Assembly (NCBI GenBank): GCA_018396795.1
Contig: JAGTRH010000007.1
Location: 1 to 17,179 of the forward strand
Direction: 5' to 3'
DNA length: 17,179 nt
Source of the DNA: Candidatus Bathyarchaeota archaeon
Lineage (GTDB): Archaea; Thermoproteota; Bathyarchaeia; Bathyarchaeales; B26-1
Position numbers and translations under genes: made by a program. This document shows positions 7,213-14,535 of the stretch, one piece after another (position 1 is the first letter of the stretch; every line of letters begins with the position of its first letter). Under the pieces are notes generated by a model that saw only the letters and a list, made by a program, of their open reading frames with translations, made no database searches and was not told where the DNA came from.

Positions 7213-8373
7213 ATGAAGTATAGAAGGTTCGGTAAGCTGAACTGGGAGGCTTCTGTACTTGGCTTTGGTGCTATGAGGCTGCCCACGCTTGACGGCGACT
7301 ATAATAGGGTGAATGAGCCTGAAGCCATAAGAATGATAAGATACGCTGTAGACCACGGTGTAAATTACATTGATACAGCTTACCCCTATCATGGCGGAAA
7401 CAGTGAGGTTGTTGTTGGAAAAGCACTGAAGGACGGCTACCGCGATAAAGTTAGGATTGCAACCAAGATGCCGATTGGCAGGGTTAGCAAGCCTGAGGAG
7501 CTTGATGAAATCTTTAACGAGCAGCTGAGGAGACTGCAGCTTGATTATGTTGACTTTTATCTTTTGCATGGGCTCAATAGGGATGGCTGGAGGAAAACGC
7601 TTGATTTAAATGCTCTTGACTGGGCTGAAAGACAGATAGCTGAGGGTAGAATCAGGCATTTCGGTTTCAGCTTCCACGATGAGTTTGAAGTCTTTAAGGA
7701 GATAATTGACGGCTATAGTGGATGGACATTCTGCCAAATCCAATATAACTATGTAGATAATGAAAGCAGTGTGCGAACGCCTGGAACAATAGGACTTAAG
7801 TACGCTGCTTCGAGGGGTCTTGCGGTTGTGGTAATGGAACCTATTAAGGGCGGCTTACTTGCGGTTACGCCTCCCAAGGAAGTTCAAGCGATATGGGATG
7901 AGGCTGAAGTTAAAAGGTCTCCTGCTGAGTGGGCGCTTCTCTGGGTTTGGAACCATCCGGAGGTTTCCGTTGCATTAAGCGGCATGAGCACGATGGAGCA
8001 AGTCATAGAGAATATAAGAATCGCTGATCGCTCAGCTCCAAATATACTTACGCCCAAAGAACTTGAAATAATCACAAGAGTTAAGGAAAAATATCTCCAG
8101 CATGGCTTCGTGGGTTGCACAGGGTGTCGATACTGTATGCCATGTCCCCAAGGTGTTAGAATACCCGATATCTTAGCGTTCTTAAATATGGCGCTAAGAG
8201 CTGATGAGCCACAGAGACGCGAAGTCATAGACAGATATAATGCAGCCATTCCACAAGAGAATAGAGCTGAGACATGTATTAGATGCGGTACATGCGAGAG
8301 TAAGTGTCCTCAAAATCTACCAATACGAAAACTCCTCTCAGATGCTCGATGGGTTTTGAGGGCGCCTCCTTAG
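7213..8373 (+). CDS. Aldo/keto reductase with C-terminal 4Fe-4S ferredoxin domain
   Basis: A 386-residue NAD(P)H-type aldo/keto reductase TIM barrel joined to an iron-sulfur module. The catalytic tetrad is visible: D54 and Y59 in IDTAYPYHGGNSE, K85 in IATKMP and H119 in YLLHG. The C-terminal part has two cysteine clusters, C302-x2-C-x2-C-x2-CP and C355-x2-C-x2-C-x3-CP, typical of the archaeal and anaerobic-bacterial branch of this family and able to hold 4Fe-4S clusters. It probably reduces or oxidises a sugar or aldehyde in the cytoplasm; the substrate is unknown. The start at 7213 is chosen because GGTGG lies at 7202-7206 and the family N-terminus (MKYRRFG) begins there; the frame is open to 7162, but through the operator. 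After TAG-TAA, 14 more sense codons follow in the same frame before another TAA at 8419-8421, possibly a lost C-terminal tail. Confidence 0.93.
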   Translation: MKYRRFGKLNWEASVLGFGAMRLPTLDGDYNRVNEPEAIRMIRYAVDHGVNYIDTAYPYHGGNSEVVVGKALKDGYRDKVRIATKMPIGRVSKPEELDEIFNEQLRRLQLDYVDFYLLHGLNRDGWRKTLDLNALDWAERQIAEGRIRHFGFSFHDEFEVFKEIIDGYSGWTFCQIQYNYVDNESSVRTPGTIGLKYAASRGLAVVVMEPIKGGLLAVTPPKEVQAIWDEAEVKRSPAEWALLWVWNHPEVSVALSGMSTMEQVIENIRIADRSAPNILTPKELEIITRVKEKYLQHGFVGCTGCRYCMPCPQGVRIPDILAFLNMALRADEPQRREVIDRYNAAIPQENRAETCIRCGTCESKCPQNLPIRKLLSDARWVLRAPP

Positions 8374-8417
8374 TAAGACTTTAGCGAAGAGGATGTAGAT
8401 GAGATTCTCGAAGCGAC

Positions 8418-8861
8418 TTAATAAATTAGGAGATTTTCATTCCACATTCTTATCAGTCTCTCACATTCGTTTTTAACCTCTTGTTTTCGGCTTTTCTCCC
8501 TTAATTTTTTCAGGAATTCTATACGCTTCTCAAAGGTGTGGAGTTCTATCACACCTTCATGTGGATACTTACCTTCAAGGTGTATTTGCATGTAATATGC
8601 TTCTTGGATGAATCTGCCTGCCGCGTCAACTGGATTCTCAACAGCGTATTTATTTGCCCATATAGTTGCTTCAGAAACCCTAAGCTGCGTTAAGCCATTA
8701 ATCTCTTTTATACAGCGAATATATGTTTTTAAAAAATCATAATAACCAGCAGTCCTAACGAGTTTAAGTGCTTGGTGCACTCTCTCTTTAAAATCCCTGC
8801 CACCCTCAATTTTTAAACGGCGCCTCCTTCCAGCGGATTCGTTCGTTTCCTTCATGTTCAT
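8418..8861 (-). CDS. Hypothetical helical protein, 147 residues
   Basis: I do not recognise this protein. It begins with a short basic segment (RRRRLK, 12-17) followed by what looks like mostly alpha-helix. Charged and aromatic residues are regularly spaced (KTYIRCIKEING, about 45-56; RFIQEAYYMQIHLEG, about 83-97), and the C-terminus is strongly basic and probably coiled (KRIEFLKKLREKSRKQ). There is no signal peptide, membrane helix or metal motif. An in-frame TAA two codons before the ATG at 8861 limits the start to 8861 or 8855. Its stop overlaps, tail to tail, the end of the apparent read-on of the aldo/keto reductase. A 27-codon reverse frame (8944-8861) ends in TAATG overlapping this ATG, which would allow translational coupling but is otherwise unsupported. 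The gene looks real by length and amino-acid texture; function unknown. Confidence 0.6.
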   Translation of the reverse strand: MNMKETNESAGRRRRLKIEGGRDFKERVHQALKLVRTAGYYDFLKTYIRCIKEINGLTQLRVSEATIWANKYAVENPVDAAGRFIQEAYYMQIHLEGKYPHEGVIELHTFEKRIEFLKKLREKSRKQEVKNECERLIRMWNENLLIY

Positions 8862-9177
8862 TATTTATGCATCCTCTTAATCATTCCATACTTAAAAGTG
8901 CTACTTTCTACATATAATCTGTGAATACTTCGATTCTTAACCATTCCCCTAAGATCGTAGATGAAGACTTTCCCTTTATTAGCGGAAGACTAAATTGATC
9001 AGACTCGCTATTGGCGGATAGGGAATTCAAGAATGGGTGGAAGTTTCCTTGCTAACTCATGACTTTTGACCATTACTGTATATTTCCATTTAAGCTTTCA
9101 ATGTTGACAAAATTGCCTACGCTATGGTTTTTATAAGCGTAATTCACTAGTCTCTAGCGCAATGGTGAATTAACCAT
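8862..9177. other. Intergenic region without a convincing gene
   Basis: It lies between two reverse-strand genes. It contains a weak reverse TATA-like stretch near 8890-8899 for the downstream hypothetical gene and a 27-residue reverse frame at 8861-8944. Just past the creatininase-family gene is a six-base inverted repeat, AATGGT (9161-9166) with ACCATT (9173-9178), without a following T run. I see no RNA gene or mobile-element end here. Confidence 0.5.
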
Positions 9178-9975
9178 TTAGTGATTACAGTGATGATAAG
9201 TTTTTTGGTAATATTCGTCTAGTAGCCTTGGCACCTCATTGTCTTTTTTAATTGCTCGTATTGCATCCACTAGGCACTCGACCATTCTTTCTACGAGCAG
9301 TTTGCCTTTCTCTTTTGTGGCATGCCTTGGGTCGCCGACATACAAATCAACTGCGTATGCTTGCCAGTCAAAGGCTGTCTCGACCCCCTTAGGCAGTCCA
9401 GTTTTTCCAAGTCTAGCCTCCCTTTCTACGTTACCCATTTTTATGTGATCTCCGAATAGGTAAAGCCCAATGCTTGTCTCTATTTCGCAAGCGTGACCGT
9501 ATTTTCTTCCCTCACTTAGTTTGGTAGCCAAATCGTCATATGCTTCCCAAGGTGCAATAATTGCGTAAACCACGTAATCTTTTTTCTTAGCTTGGCTATC
9601 TCTCAAAAAGACTCTCAAAAGCGAGGCGTTCCCGCCATGCCCATTGACTATCAGAATTTTTTTGAACCCGTTTCTTGCAACTTCATCGCATATTTCTTCT
9701 AGGAGAGTTAGTAGGGTTTTGGCCGTCAGAGAAACTGTTCCAGGAAAATGCCTGTTCTCGAGAACGTAAGCATAATATAGCGGCGGCAAAACCACCGCAT
9801 CCTCTTTTTCAGCCGCTCTTCTAGCGATTTCAAATGCCGATATCGAATCCGTTCCTAGAGGCATATGTGGACCGTGGACTTCGATTGAGCCTATGGGCAA
9901 TATTGCAACGAGACCTTTTTCGGATGCCTCCTTCACATCAGGGCTTGTCATGTGCTCTAACAACATTTCGAACAT
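9178..9975 (-). CDS. Creatininase-family amidohydrolase
   Basis: A 265-residue member of the creatininase / creatinine amidohydrolase family, metal-dependent enzymes that hydrolyse cyclic or formyl amides. The family includes creatininase, the archaeal formamidopyrimidine deformylase ArfB of riboflavin/F420 biosynthesis, and MftE peptidases. Metal ligands are in place: E32, H34, H37 and D43 in PIGSIEVHGPHMPLGTD, the NGHGGN loop (111-116), and the acidic HACEIE segment (161-166). The substrate cannot be read from sequence; no creatine or riboflavin genes are nearby. The frame opens with a GTG at 9993, but a TATA-like box at 9994-10005 lies directly on it and predicts a transcription start at about 9975, where an ATG follows GAGAGG. 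ATG 9966 is also possible. The family's usual N-terminus (E-x2-T-x-P-D/E-V) fits these shorter forms. Confidence 0.88.
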   Translation of the reverse strand: MFEMLLEHMTSPDVKEASEKGLVAILPIGSIEVHGPHMPLGTDSISAFEIARRAAEKEDAVVLPPLYYAYVLENRHFPGTVSLTAKTLLTLLEEICDEVARNGFKKILIVNGHGGNASLLRVFLRDSQAKKKDYVVYAIIAPWEAYDDLATKLSEGRKYGHACEIETSIGLYLFGDHIKMGNVEREARLGKTGLPKGVETAFDWQAYAVDLYVGDPRHATKEKGKLLVERMVECLVDAIRAIKKDNEVPRLLDEYYQKTYHHCNH

Positions 9976-9993
9976 CAACCTCTCAATAATCAC

Positions 9994-10005
9994 TTTTAAT
10001 TAAAA
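9994..10005 (-). promoter_or_regulatory. TATA box of the creatininase-family gene
   Basis: The palindromic TTTTAATTAAAA is centred about 25 bases before the ATG at 9975, which argues for a leaderless message and against the GTG start at 9993. Confidence 0.45.
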
Positions 10006-10381
10006 CCGATATGGTTATGCAATATAAGATTATGCATTAAAGGGGCTCAAAATAATAAAGAACTCTAGTTCCCATTTGGTCGGCAACAATATATCATTAT
10101 TATAAGATAATGGAAGATTTAGATGCAAGTGACTTAAATTCTGAAAAGAGTGGATTTCGTTCTATAAAATCTTAGATTAATAGTTCAGTTTATCTGGTTG
10201 CGTCTAGTGATTCTATACGGGACGAAAATCATCGGTACGGAGTGTACAGCACCTAAAGGGGAAAATAGGAGAATGTTAAGGATATTTAACCACTCTTCTT
10301 TGGTGATCAGTTATTCCATCTTTTTGTCCAAAAGACTAAATTAATGTGGCCACTGGTAATATTTAAAGCGAGGTAGAATTA
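10006..10381. other. Divergent intergenic region, no gene seen
   Basis: Between the creatininase-family gene and an MFS transporter, both transcribed away from it. It is AT-rich and has only short frames; the longest I followed is forward GTG 10207 to TAA 10344, 45 codons without a motif. A TATA-like stretch at about 10336-10345 and GAGGT at 10370-10374 probably serve the MFS gene. I found no tRNA, C/D-box pattern or repeat array. Confidence 0.5.
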
Positions 10382-11581
10382 ATGGAACGCTTAACATCTT
10401 ACTTTTCTTCTCTAGGTTTTACTTTCCTAATAATGTGGCTAGTGATGTTTTTATGGACCTTCGCCGATTCGATTACAAGCCCTGCAACCCCATATTTAAT
10501 AAGAGATTTTCTGGTGGAAGAAGCCCTCGTAGTTATTACTCTTGGTTCCCTCAGCTCGTTCTTCTATTTCACAAGAACTCTTGCGAATATCCCTGGAGGC
10601 CTAATTGCAGATAAGTTTGGAAGAAAAAGACTTCTAATTATCTCTATTCTACCTCTTCCACTATCCTACTTATTTCTCTTAATATCAGATAATATTTTCT
10701 GGGTATTTGCATCCTATTTAGTGAGGGGAATAAGCCTCGGCATAATGGTGCCCTCCATAAATGCGATGATATCGGATATAACACGAAAAGATTTGAGGGC
10801 AACAGCCTACGGAATATTTAACCTCTCATGGATAATTAGCCAAATTCCAGCTCCAGTAATCGGCGGCTTCCTAGCAGAACTCAGTCTGAGACTACCATTC
10901 TTGCTTGCCCTCCTGATTTCAGTTGCAATTCTCTTCCTAATTTTTGAGGCTGCGAAAAGCTTGAAAGAAACAAATGAAACAGAGAAACTAATTGACTATA
11001 AAAATTCAAACGATGAAACAAAAATCGGTTACAAACGGGTTATGTTCCTTTTCGGAGTGGATAATGTGCTACTGGGCTTAGCCAATGGTATTCTAATAAC
11101 ATCCTTCACCGCTTACCTAATGTATAGACTTGGCGTTTCAATATCGGAAATGGGAATCAGCTACTCAGCGGGATGGGGGATAACAACAGCGATGGCCCAA
11201 ATCCCAGGAGGATGGCTGGCGGATAAAACTGGTAGAAAAACCATTGTTTTAATCAGCGGTATAGCCTCAACGCTTTTAATTCCGCTAATCCCATTAGCAA
11301 CGAGCCTAATTCAATTCATCTACACCCTTGGAATCGTTACCTTCCTAGGAAATCTATCAAACCCGGCTTATTCAGCATGGCTTATGGAACATATGCCGTC
11401 GAAAAGAAGGGCTGGAAGCTTCGGTCTAACTGAAGCTGCGTATGGGTTAGGTTCCATATTGGGGCCGATACTCGGCGGGATCTTATGGGCTTATTTTGCG
11501 CCGAACACTTCGATTTTATTTCTAATTGTAACCCTAGTATTCATTAGCAGAATTCCAGTAATATTGGCTATAAAAACATAG
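10382..11581 (+). CDS. MFS transporter, 12 membrane helices
   Basis: A 399-residue major facilitator superfamily carrier in the cytoplasmic membrane. Hydrophobic segments are spread as two bundles of six, separated by a charged cytoplasmic loop (about 191-219). The MFS motif A occurs in both halves: GGLIADKFGRKR (72-83) between helices 2 and 3, and GGWLADKTGRKT (276-287) between helices 8 and 9, so the internal duplication is well preserved. Substrate class is not predictable; proton-coupled export of drugs or metabolites and import are both possible. GAGGT at 10370-10374, seven bases before the ATG, supports the start. It is a single gene divergent from the creatininase-family gene, so a shared substrate with that enzyme is conceivable but unproven. 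The hydrophilic loop is unusually rich in N, K, E and T. Confidence 0.9.
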   Translation: MERLTSYFSSLGFTFLIMWLVMFLWTFADSITSPATPYLIRDFLVEEALVVITLGSLSSFFYFTRTLANIPGGLIADKFGRKRLLIISILPLPLSYLFLLISDNIFWVFASYLVRGISLGIMVPSINAMISDITRKDLRATAYGIFNLSWIISQIPAPVIGGFLAELSLRLPFLLALLISVAILFLIFEAAKSLKETNETEKLIDYKNSNDETKIGYKRVMFLFGVDNVLLGLANGILITSFTAYLMYRLGVSISEMGISYSAGWGITTAMAQIPGGWLADKTGRKTIVLISGIASTLLIPLIPLATSLIQFIYTLGIVTFLGNLSNPAYSAWLMEHMPSKRRAGSFGLTEAAYGLGSILGPILGGILWAYFAPNTSILFLIVTLVFISRIPVILAIKT

Positions 11582-11797
11582 AATTTTCCACAAGTAAAAA
11601 TCCTTTCGCTGATTATGAGAACTCAATTTCATTATTCTGGACTCTTTCACAGACTCTTTAAGTCTTCAAGCCAATTTTAGCATTCCAAAGCACGTCTACA
11701 TATGTTCTTCTTGAACTAACATTGTGAGGGATTTACCCTTAACTAAATACTTTTATTTTCGAGTTCTCAATCTCTAAAGGTGTGGGTGAGCATATCT
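11582..11797. promoter_or_regulatory. Promoter region of the HEPN-MNT pair
   Basis: TTTTATTT at 11751-11758 predicts transcription from about 11781, giving a leader of roughly 17 bases that carries GGTGAG at 11785-11790. A distant nine-base inverted repeat, TGAGAACTC (11616-11624) with GAGTTCTCA (11761-11769), brackets the region; the second arm lies between TATA box and start, where a bound protein could block transcription. The repeat may be chance. Confidence 0.35.
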
Positions 11798-12181
11798 GTG
11801 AGTTATGAGTTACTTAAGAGGAGAGCCTTATCTTTTCTGAGGGATGCTAAAAGTGATTCTGAGCATGGCGACTATGATTTAGTTCTATTCCATGTTGAGC
11901 AGTTTATACAGCTATATTCAAAATATCTGTTGTATAGGAGGATAGGTGATTACCCAAAGACTCACTCTATAATTAGGTTACTTAAGGATCTTGTAAGAGT
12001 TTATAATGCTAAGGACTTAGATAGTTTTTTAGATAAGAATCTTGAGGCCCTATATTTGCTTGAGGAAGCATATATCTCATCACGTTACTTGCCCAGAGAA
12101 TACGACATGAATATAGCGCTTAAAATCTTGAAGCTTAGTGAGGAAATCCTTGAGGTGTTTAAATGCCTAGAGTTACGTTAG
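11798..12181 (+). CDS. HEPN-domain protein of a HEPN-MNT pair
   Basis: A 127-residue all-helical HEPN protein. The N-terminus SYELLKRRALSFLRDA, the helix FHVEQFIQLYSKYLL (31-45), KTHSIIRLLKDL (54-65) and the AYISSRYLPREY segment (91-102) follow the family pattern of four helices. HEPN proteins paired with MNT nucleotidyltransferases are ribonuclease-type toxins in the type VII toxin-antitoxin class. The usual catalytic R-x4-6-H is not obvious: R96 is followed by YLPREY without histidine, and the only nearby histidine (H56) lies eight residues after R48. The protein may therefore be inactive or use another arrangement, as in many archaeal HEPN relatives. The frame opens at GTG 11780, but GGTGAG at 11785-11790 sits seven bases before GTG 11798, which I take as the start. 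It overlaps the next gene by 19 bases, so the two are co-translated. Confidence 0.82.
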   Translation: MSYELLKRRALSFLRDAKSDSEHGDYDLVLFHVEQFIQLYSKYLLYRRIGDYPKTHSIIRLLKDLVRVYNAKDLDSFLDKNLEALYLLEEAYISSRYLPREYDMNIALKILKLSEEILEVFKCLELR

Positions 12182-12516
12182 TTGATTTAGAGCTCGAATA
12201 CTTAAAAATTAGAGAATCGTACATCAGTAATTTAGCATATTATCTAGGAAGGATCAAAGAGATGTGTAGAAAATTTGATCCAAACTGTAGGCTCATAGTC
12301 TTCGGGAGCTATGTTCGTGGCGGTATGAGGGTTGACAGCGATATAGACATTCTGCTCATCACGGACCAAGCATGTAGCGCCTCCTATAGAGGGCGGGTGC
12401 GCTTGGCGATCGCTAGGGAAATAGGCCTCATAACGCCTCTAGAAATACATATTATAACCACAAAAGAATATGAGGAATGGTATAGGAAATTCATAGATGT
12501 CTATTTGGAAGTATAG
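12163..12516 (+). CDS. MNT-type nucleotidyltransferase, partner of HEPN protein
   Basis: A 117-residue minimal nucleotidyltransferase (DNA polymerase beta fold). The signature G48-S49 followed by ten residues and D60-x-D62 is exact (VFGSYVRGGMRVDSDIDILL), and E94 in PLEIHII is a candidate third metal ligand, so the active site looks intact. In characterised type VII systems the MNT antitoxin (MntA) neutralises its HEPN partner (HepT) by adding AMP to a tyrosine near the HEPN active site; here tyrosines 97 and 102 of the partner would be candidates (inference). GAGGTG five bases before the ATG lies inside the HEPN gene, giving tight coupling with the toxin-like gene first. Role could be toxin-antitoxin, phage defence or domesticated regulation. 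Confidence 0.88.
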   Translation: MPRVTLVDLELEYLKIRESYISNLAYYLGRIKEMCRKFDPNCRLIVFGSYVRGGMRVDSDIDILLITDQACSASYRGRVRLAIAREIGLITPLEIHIITTKEYEEWYRKFIDVYLEV

Positions 12517-12700
12517 AGAAAACGCTGTTATGAGCATCGAACGAGTTAAGCCGCACTTTACAGAGACACCTCATTCATCTCCCTTAAAGCTAGGTTTTCT
12601 TCTAAGCGGACGATTTTTGCAGAATATTGATGACAGAATTAAAGCTTGAAAGATTCGTTCGTAAGTTATAGCTTGATTAAATGGATTTATCATCGCAAAG

Positions 12701-13306
12701 TTAAATAATTTTTATTTCGACATTATCAATGTAGTATGTCATGTGGGTTTCCCAGCGCACTGAGATGCCTAAAGCAACCCATATTTCTTCGCTTGAACCA
12801 GTATTTATGTTCGCTGTATAATTATATCGTTTCCAGCCTTCAACCTCGTTAGCGTTTCCGATCACGGTGAAGTCTTCCTCAGTTTCAGGTTTTCGCACGC
12901 CAGCATAGGCGCATATGGCGGCTATAGTGTTAAAGCTTTCCTGTTCACTGTAGAAATCAAAGGATATTGCGATTTGTATTTGTGCGCCCTTCTGAATGGT
13001 TATCTTTCTCTCCATCCATATGGTTCCATCATCCTGGCGCCCATCAATAAAAAATTTTAGTGAGTATTGGCCAGAGCTGGCTACGTCAGTTGAACGCGTT
13101 ATATTCCATTCAATATAATGCCCAGGGTTATTTGGGTCAAGTGGCACATCCGCGTCTACAACCCATTCGCCGAATCCGTCTTCAAAGTCCTCTCTTAAAG
13201 TTAGCGCAGAATCACGAAGCCGAAAATACCAAACATAAAATGTGCTAACCGTGATCAATGCCGCGAAAACAACTATAACAGCGATCTTTGTGTTCACATT
13301 AACCAC
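12701..13306 (-). CDS. Membrane-anchored extracellular beta-sandwich protein
   Basis: A 201-residue protein with one N-terminal membrane helix (about 8-28) after a short lysine-containing head, so the rest should face outside the cell. The exposed part is beta-rich. FEDGFGEWVVDADVP (41-55) and the ending YYIDNVEIKI (191-200) are the opening and closing strands typical of carbohydrate-binding-module-like jelly rolls (CBM4/9-like) and related MAM/LamG-like folds. Two N-glycosylation sequons (NIT at 68, NYT at 162) fit an archaeal surface protein. No catalytic residues are recognisable; binding of a glycan or another surface protein is a fold-based guess. The GTG at 13306 lies only one base after GGTGA, so the GTG at 13297, ten bases after it, may be the true start. 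It seems to be a single gene. Confidence 0.62.
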   Translation of the reverse strand: MVNVNTKIAVIVVFAALITVSTFYVWYFRLRDSALTLREDFEDGFGEWVVDADVPLDPNNPGHYIEWNITRSTDVASSGQYSLKFFIDGRQDDGTIWMERKITIQKGAQIQIAISFDFYSEQESFNTIAAICAYAGVRKPETEEDFTVIGNANEVEGWKRYNYTANINTGSSEEIWVALGISVRWETHMTYYIDNVEIKII

Positions 13307-13385
13307 GTCACCTTATTAAACATAAGGTATTTCATCTCCCACAAATATAATGCTATGCTTTAGCACAAACCTGCAAGAGATTTGT

Positions 13386-13426
13386 TAGCAAAAACCACCT
13401 TTCTTTGCTAGAGAATCGAGAGATTC
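13386..13426. repeat. Two small hairpin candidates between reverse-strand genes
   Basis: TAGCAAA (13386-13392) pairs with TTTGCTA (13404-13410) across 11 bases, and GAATC (13413-13417) pairs with GATTC (13422-13426) across four. They lie downstream of the alpha/beta hydrolase gene and could shape the 3' end of its message. Without a T run and in AT-rich DNA, chance is possible. Confidence 0.25.
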
Positions 13427-13531
13427 GATTCATAAACAAGGAATTTAAACTTAGTAAGTTTCGGTGATAATTGTCTAGTAGCTTGGTAATTTCTTTTAAG
13501 ACTGTGGTAAACACCAGTTTGACTTTATGCC

Positions 13532-14347
13532 TTATGGATAAAGTTTCTCCTTGAACCAGCGCGTTACCTCGGTTTCCATCTCTGAAGTGAACGCGTGTCC
13601 TACGTCATACATTACCAGTTTTAGGTCTTGTGGGTTACTGCAATAATATGGTTTAAGCGCTTCATAAAACGGAATAATGCACTCCTTAGGTACAAGAGTA
13701 TCTGCTGTACCTCCGATTAAAAGTAGAGCTGTTGGGGGAAACTTGCTAAGATTATTAAGCGGATCATATTTCTCACAAAACCTTCTGGTCTCTTCGTCAG
13801 GGTTAAGCATTGGTTCTTTCTTCAAGCTGTTAAATATAGGGATCTCTACAGAAGATAAATTTTTAATTAATTGAGGAAAATTTGCAGCCCCAATAATTGA
13901 AGCTGCAGCCTTTATTCTTTTTTCCATCATTACCGCGACTGAAGTTGTGAACCCGCCCATTGAACCACCCATTAACCCAACTCTTTTAGAGTCAATAAAG
14001 GGCTTAGATTCTAGAAAATCTATGATCCTGCTGACGTCCTTTGCTGTCTCCACAACAGTAGTGAGGAAGGTTTTCGGAAAGTTTTCAAAGAACTTAACCC
14101 AGAAGTCTAATTGGAAACGCTCACCGTGCATACGTGCGTCAATTGCTGCTGCGCAAAAACCTGTATCTGCCAATTTTAAACAAGTCATTAACATATCCTC
14201 TTTATGACCGTTCCATCCGTGGAGGCAGATTATGACGGGTATCGCTCTCTCTTGTTCACGATAGAAAATCAATAGCGGGATTCTTTCATCACCAACAAGA
14301 TATTTTTCGATATTATATGTGCCTCTGATTTGGAGCAATAATCTCAC
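13532..14347 (-). CDS. Alpha/beta hydrolase, esterase or dienelactone-hydrolase-like
   Basis: A 271-residue serine hydrolase of the alpha/beta fold, without signal peptide or membrane helix. The oxyanion segment LHGWNGHKED (42-51), the DARMHGER strand (70-77), the nucleophile elbow GGSMGG (127-132; S129), the acid D216 in GGTADTLVP and H251 in YDVGHAFTSEM complete a catalytic triad in the expected order. This layout matches the dienelactone-hydrolase / acyl-peptidase-like esterases; the substrate is unknown. The frame begins with GTG at 14347, about 29 bases after a TATA-like box (14371-14381), fitting a nearly leaderless message. The codon TTG at 14338 is an alternative. The same-strand gene downstream is 225 bases away, so co-transcription is uncertain. 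It would suit breakdown of an ester imported by a nearby MFS carrier, but that is speculation. Confidence 0.85.
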   Translation of the reverse strand: MRLLLQIRGTYNIEKYLVGDERIPLLIFYREQERAIPVIICLHGWNGHKEDMLMTCLKLADTGFCAAAIDARMHGERFQLDFWVKFFENFPKTFLTTVVETAKDVSRIIDFLESKPFIDSKRVGLMGGSMGGFTTSVAVMMEKRIKAAASIIGAANFPQLIKNLSSVEIPIFNSLKKEPMLNPDEETRRFCEKYDPLNNLSKFPPTALLLIGGTADTLVPKECIIPFYEALKPYYCSNPQDLKLVMYDVGHAFTSEMETEVTRWFKEKLYP

Positions 14348-14370
14348 GCTCCAACAAGAGAGACTGCTTC

Positions 14371-14381
14371 AAAATTTTTAA
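14371..14381 (-). promoter_or_regulatory. TATA-like box of the alpha/beta hydrolase gene
   Basis: Read in reverse as TTAAAAATTTT, centred about 29 bases before the GTG start at 14347. Confidence 0.35.
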
Positions 14382-14418
14382 GACTTTCTGTTTTATGAAC
14401 TCAGTTATTTGGGTGGGT

Positions 14419-14484
14419 ATGATTAGGGCCTCTGCTTCCCTTTGGATTAGTGATCTTACTGGCAGGTGGGCGTGTGGAGGTTAA
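14419..14484 (+). other. 21-codon open frame, possible gene remnant
   Basis: An ATG directly after GGGTGGGT opens a frame for MIRASASLWISDLTGRWACG and one more residue, then TAA. A TATA-like TTTTATGA (14391-14398) is centred about 25 bases before the ATG, so it has the signals of a real gene start. The peptide is too short to stand as a domain and looks like the cut-off N-terminus of a larger protein. The strong promoter of the next gene begins ten bases after its stop. It could also be a leader peptide. No family assigned. Confidence 0.25.
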
Positions 14485-14493
14485 TCTAAAAGA

Positions 14494-14502
14494 TTTATAA
14501 AA
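14494..14502 (+). promoter_or_regulatory. TATA box of the small membrane protein gene
   Basis: TTTATAAAA is a textbook archaeal TATA box. It predicts a transcript from about 14525, with GAGGGG at 14521-14526 as ribosome-binding site ahead of the ATG at 14536. Confidence 0.55.
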
Positions 14503-14535
14503 GGGGTCGTCTTATAATACGAGGGGAATAGCAGC

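Noticed and set aside
10207..10344. 45-codon forward frame starting GTG
   Set aside because: No motif or ribosome-binding site, and its latter half is of non-coding appearance.
12530..12649. 39-codon forward frame after the MNT gene
   Set aside because: No ribosome-binding site and no recognisable similarity; too short to support.
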